This document shows, piece by piece, positions 4,503 to 7,007 of a stretch of 7,007 bases of DNA; within the stretch, counting starts at the first letter, position 1; the number at the start of each line of letters is the position of its first letter. This stretch comes from Pseudomonadota bacterium (GTDB lineage: Bacteria > Pseudomonadota > Gammaproteobacteria > Burkholderiales > Burkholderiaceae_C). The notes under the pieces were generated by a model, which saw only the letters and a list, made by a program, of their open reading frames with translations, ran no database searches and had not been told where the DNA came from. The stretch spans positions 1-7,007 of the forward strand of contig JAEWVY010000203.1 in assembly GCA_023396625.1 (NCBI GenBank), in the 5' to 3' direction. The position numbers and the translations under genes were made by a program.

Positions 4503-7007
4503 TCAGACAGGCGCCGCCCCCACGTCTGCGCGTGCCGGTGGCGAGGCATGGCGACGCCGGTACATCGCGAAATAGAGGACCGGAATCACCACCAGCGTGA
4601 GCAGGGTGGAAACCAGAATGCCGAAGATCAGCGAAATGGCCAGGCCATTGAAGATCGGATCGTCCAGAATGAAGAAGGCGCCGATCATCGCGGCCAGACC
4701 GGTCAGGGCGATCGGCTGCGCGCGCACCGCCGCCGACGCCACCACCGCGTCCTTGAAGGCTATGCCCTGCGCCACCTGCAGTTCGATGAAGTCCACCAGC
4801 AGAATCGAATTGCGCACGATGATGCCGGCCAGCGCGATCATGCCGATCATGCTGGTGGCCGTGAATTGCGCGCCCAGCAGCGCGTGCCCCGGCATGACAC
4901 CGATCATCGTCAGCGGGATCGGCGCCATGATGACCAGCGGCGTCAGATAGCTGCGGAACTGCGCCACCACCAGCAGGTAGATCAGCACCAGGCCTACGGC
5001 GTAGGCCGCGCCCATGTCGCGGAAGGTCTCGTAGGTGATCTGCCACTCGCCGTCCCACTTGATCGCGTACTGGCGCCAGGTGTCGGCCGGTTGACGGATC
5101 CAGAATTCGCCCAGCTCGCCCGCGTTGGGCAGCGCGGCTTCGGCCAAGTGCGGACGGATCGCGAACAGACCGTACAGCGGCGAATCGAGCCGGCCGGCCA
5201 TGTCGCCGAAGACATAGCTCACCGGCACCAGGTCCTTGGTATACAGCGGTTTGTCGATGACGCCCCGGTCCACGCGCACCAGTTCCGACAGCGGCACCAT
5301 CTGGCCGTTGCGTGCCTTCATCGGCAGCGCCAGCAGCGCATCGAGTCCCACCTGCGACTGCAGCGGCAGTTGCAAGCGCACGGGAATGGGGTATTTCGCA
5401 TGGCCATCGTGCAGATAGGCCGCGTCCGCGCCCGACAGTGCCGCGTGCACCGTCTGCGCCACCGCTTCCACCGAAATGCCGAGCGACTCGGCACGCTGGC
5501 GGCGCACGGTCAGGTGCGCGCGGGGCGCGTCCTCCTTGAGCGTGGTGTCGATGCCCACGATGTCCGCCGTCTGCCCGAAAGCCTTCGCCACACGGGCGGC
5601 CAATTGCTGGCGGCCCGCCTCGTCGGGGCCATACACCTCGGCCACCAGCGGACTCATCACCGGGGGCCCCGGCGGCACCTCCACCACCTTGACCCGGGCG
5701 GCGTGACGTGCGCCGATCTTCTCGAGTTCGGGGCGCAAGCGCTGGGCGATGGCATGGCTCTTTTCGCTGCGATGCTGCTTGTCGACCAGGTTCACCTGCA
5801 GGTCGCCCTGCTCGGCCTCGGCGCGCAGGTAATACTGGCGCACCAACCCGTTGAAGGTGATCGGGCTTGCGGTGCCGCCATAGGCCTGCAGATCCAGCAC
5901 TTCGGGCTGTTTCGCGAGGTAGGCTCCCAGGTCCCGCAGCGCGGCAGCCGTGTTTTCGAGCGGCGTACCCGCCGGCATGTCCACCACCACCTGGAATTCG
6001 CTCTTGTTGTCGAAGGGCAGCATTTTCAGCACCACCCACTGCACCACCGCCAGCCCGACCGACAGCAGCAACGCGGCCAGGATGCCCGCCAGCAGCAGCC
6101 AGCGCTTGCGGGCGCTCTCGAGGAAAGGCGTCAGCACGCGGGTGAACAAGCGCTGCAGCCTGGGCCCCAGGCCCTTGGGTTCGGGGGCCGTGCCGCCTGC
6201 ATGGCCATGCGCCGCATGGGACTTCATGAGCTTGAGCGCGAGCCAGGGCGTGACGGTGAACGCGATGGCCAGGGAAATCGCCATGCCCATGCTGGCATTG
6301 ATCGGAATCGGACTCATGTAGGGCCCCATGAGGCCCGTCACGAAGGCCATGGGCAGCAGCGCCGCGATCACCGTGGCTGTCGCCAGGATGGTCGGCCCCC
6401 CCACTTCGTCCACGGCATCGGGAATGATCTCCCGCAGCGAGCGCCCGGGATGCAGATTCTGGTGTCGGTGGATGTTCTCCACCACCACGATGGCATCGTC
6501 GACCAGGATGCCGATGGAAAAGATCAGCGCGAACAGCGACACCCGGTTGAGCGTGAAGCCCCAGGCCCAGCTCGCGAACAGCGTGGCGGTCAACGTCAGG
6601 ATCACCGCCGTGCCGACGATGACCGCTTCCCGCCGGCCCAGCGCCAGCCCGACCAGCAGGATCACCGAGCCGGTGGCGAAGCCGAGCTTCTGGATCAGCT
6701 TGTTCGCCTTTTCCGCGGCGGTCAGTCCGTAGTCGCGGCTGACCGAGGCTTCGACGCCGGCGGGAATCACCGTGTTGCGCAGCGCCTGCACCCGCTCGCG
6801 CGCGGCGCTGGCCACGTCCACGGCGTTTTCGCCCGGCTTCTTGGTCACGGTCAGCGTCACCGCCGGATAGACCTGGCCTGGCTGGAGCCCGGTGCCCGCG
6901 CCACCTTCCCCGACGCTGGCCGCGCCGGGCGTGAACCACACATAGCGCTGCGGCTGCTGCGCGCCCGCCTCGATCCGCGCGACCTCACGCAGGTACACCG
7001 GTTTTCC
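4503..7007 (-). CDS. RND-family efflux permease, partial (N-terminus beyond window)
   Basis: 834 residues are visible from the window edge to the stop at 4503-4505. The first visible residues, GKPVYLREVARIE, match the mid-porter strand of AcrB-type pumps, so about 200-260 residues are missing. Next come the TM3-TM4 region with GILVDDAIVVVENIHRH (visible 166-182), the TM5-TM6 block to about 262, a cytosolic linker, TM7 near 303-326, the second periplasmic porter/docking half (about 330-660), and TM8-TM12 from 665 to 815. D170-D171 correspond to the AcrB D407/D408 proton-relay pair. AcrB K940 is replaced by R732 (IVRNSI), while R762 and T769 match AcrB R971 and T978. The proton machinery therefore looks intact. 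These trimeric inner-membrane pumps need a periplasmic adaptor and usually an outer-membrane channel, both absent here and perhaps upstream. The stop is 31 bases before the SQR start. Substrate is unknown; a drug-type (HAE) subfamily fits the DD motif better than CusA-type metal pumps. Confidence 0.92.
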   Translation of the reverse strand, partial: GKPVYLREVARIEAGAQQPQRYVWFTPGAASVGEGGAGTGLQPGQVYPAVTLTVTKKPGENAVDVASAARERVQALRNTVIPAGVEASVSRDYGLTAAEKANKLIQKLGFATGSVILLVGLALGRREAVIVGTAVILTLTATLFASWAWGFTLNRVSLFALIFSIGILVDDAIVVVENIHRHQNLHPGRSLREIIPDAVDEVGGPTILATATVIAALLPMAFVTGLMGPYMSPIPINASMGMAISLAIAFTVTPWLALKLMKSHAAHGHAGGTAPEPKGLGPRLQRLFTRVLTPFLESARKRWLLLAGILAALLLSVGLAVVQWVVLKMLPFDNKSEFQVVVDMPAGTPLENTAAALRDLGAYLAKQPEVLDLQAYGGTASPITFNGLVRQYYLRAEAEQGDLQVNLVDKQHRSEKSHAIAQRLRPELEKIGARHAARVKVVEVPPGPPVMSPLVAEVYGPDEAGRQQLAARVAKAFGQTADIVGIDTTLKEDAPRAHLTVRRQRAESLGISVEAVAQTVHAALSGADAAYLHDGHAKYPIPVRLQLPLQSQVGLDALLALPMKARNGQMVPLSELVRVDRGVIDKPLYTKDLVPVSYVFGDMAGRLDSPLYGLFAIRPHLAEAALPNAGELGEFWIRQPADTWRQYAIKWDGEWQITYETFRDMGAAYAVGLVLIYLLVVAQFRSYLTPLVIMAPIPLTMIGVMPGHALLGAQFTATSMIGMIALAGIIVRNSILLVDFIELQVAQGIAFKDAVVASAAVRAQPIALTGLAAMIGAFFILDDPIFNGLAISLIFGILVSTLLTLVVIPVLYFAMYRRRHASPPARADVGAAPV

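Larger units (their letters stand above)
1034..7007 (-). other. Probable six-gene operon for reactive-sulfur handling
   Basis: Six same-strand genes are separated by 31, 26, 10, 46 and -4 bases with no strong intrinsic terminator between them: RND permease, SQR, DUF2892, OsmC, SLAC1-type transporter and CsoR-like repressor. The promoter is presumably upstream of the RND gene or of an unseen adaptor gene beyond the window. The repressor being last suggests autoregulation of the whole unit, although no typical CsoR operator is visible inside the window. Confidence 0.65.

Noticed and set aside
4483..6939. Minus-strand 818-codon frame overlapping the RND gene
   Set aside because: It is a shifted frame, extremely rich in Gly, Arg and Ala, while the other frame gives clear RND transmembrane motifs.
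6996..6998. GTG as the start of the RND protein
   Set aside because: The frame stays open to the window edge and the preceding residues (GKP) match the family's interior. The gene continues beyond the window.

Overview
The window is about two-thirds G+C or more, and every convincing gene reads on the minus strand. High third-position G+C, a DUF3422 protein and a proteobacterial-type sulfide:quinone oxidoreductase suggest a betaproteobacterium, probably Burkholderiales. That placement is inference from composition and family content; no rRNA or marker gene is present. I see no mobile element, tRNA, rRNA or CRISPR.

In transcription order (right to left) there is a tight run of six genes. The first encodes an RND efflux permease whose N-terminus lies beyond the window (7007-4503). 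Then come a sulfide:quinone oxidoreductase (4471-3182), a 73-residue DUF2892 membrane protein (3155-2934), an OsmC-family thiol protein (2923-2480), a SLAC1/TehA-type anion transporter (2433-1411) and a CsoR/FrmR-family repressor (1414-1034) that overlaps the transporter by an ATGA. Gaps are 31, 26, 10, 46 and -4 bases, with no convincing terminator between them, so they are probably one operon whose promoter is off the right edge.

After a 144-base intergenic segment, a separate gene for a DUF3422 protein starts at 889 and runs off the left edge. This segment has an AT-rich island (961-1030, 25 of 70 bases G or C) with two inverted repeats about two helical turns apart and an extended -10-like element. 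It is the only obvious regulatory region in the window.

The six-gene run reads as a reactive-sulfur handling module. SQR oxidises sulfide to persulfide or polysulfide and feeds electrons to quinone. The DUF2892 and OsmC proteins are common companions in thiol, persulfide or peroxide metabolism. The SLAC1-type channel is a candidate exporter of a sulfur oxyanion such as sulfite. The CsoR-like protein is a candidate cysteine-based sensor, but its second cysteine is not at the canonical position. The role of the RND pump here is unknown. Individual families are well supported; the joint function is inferred.
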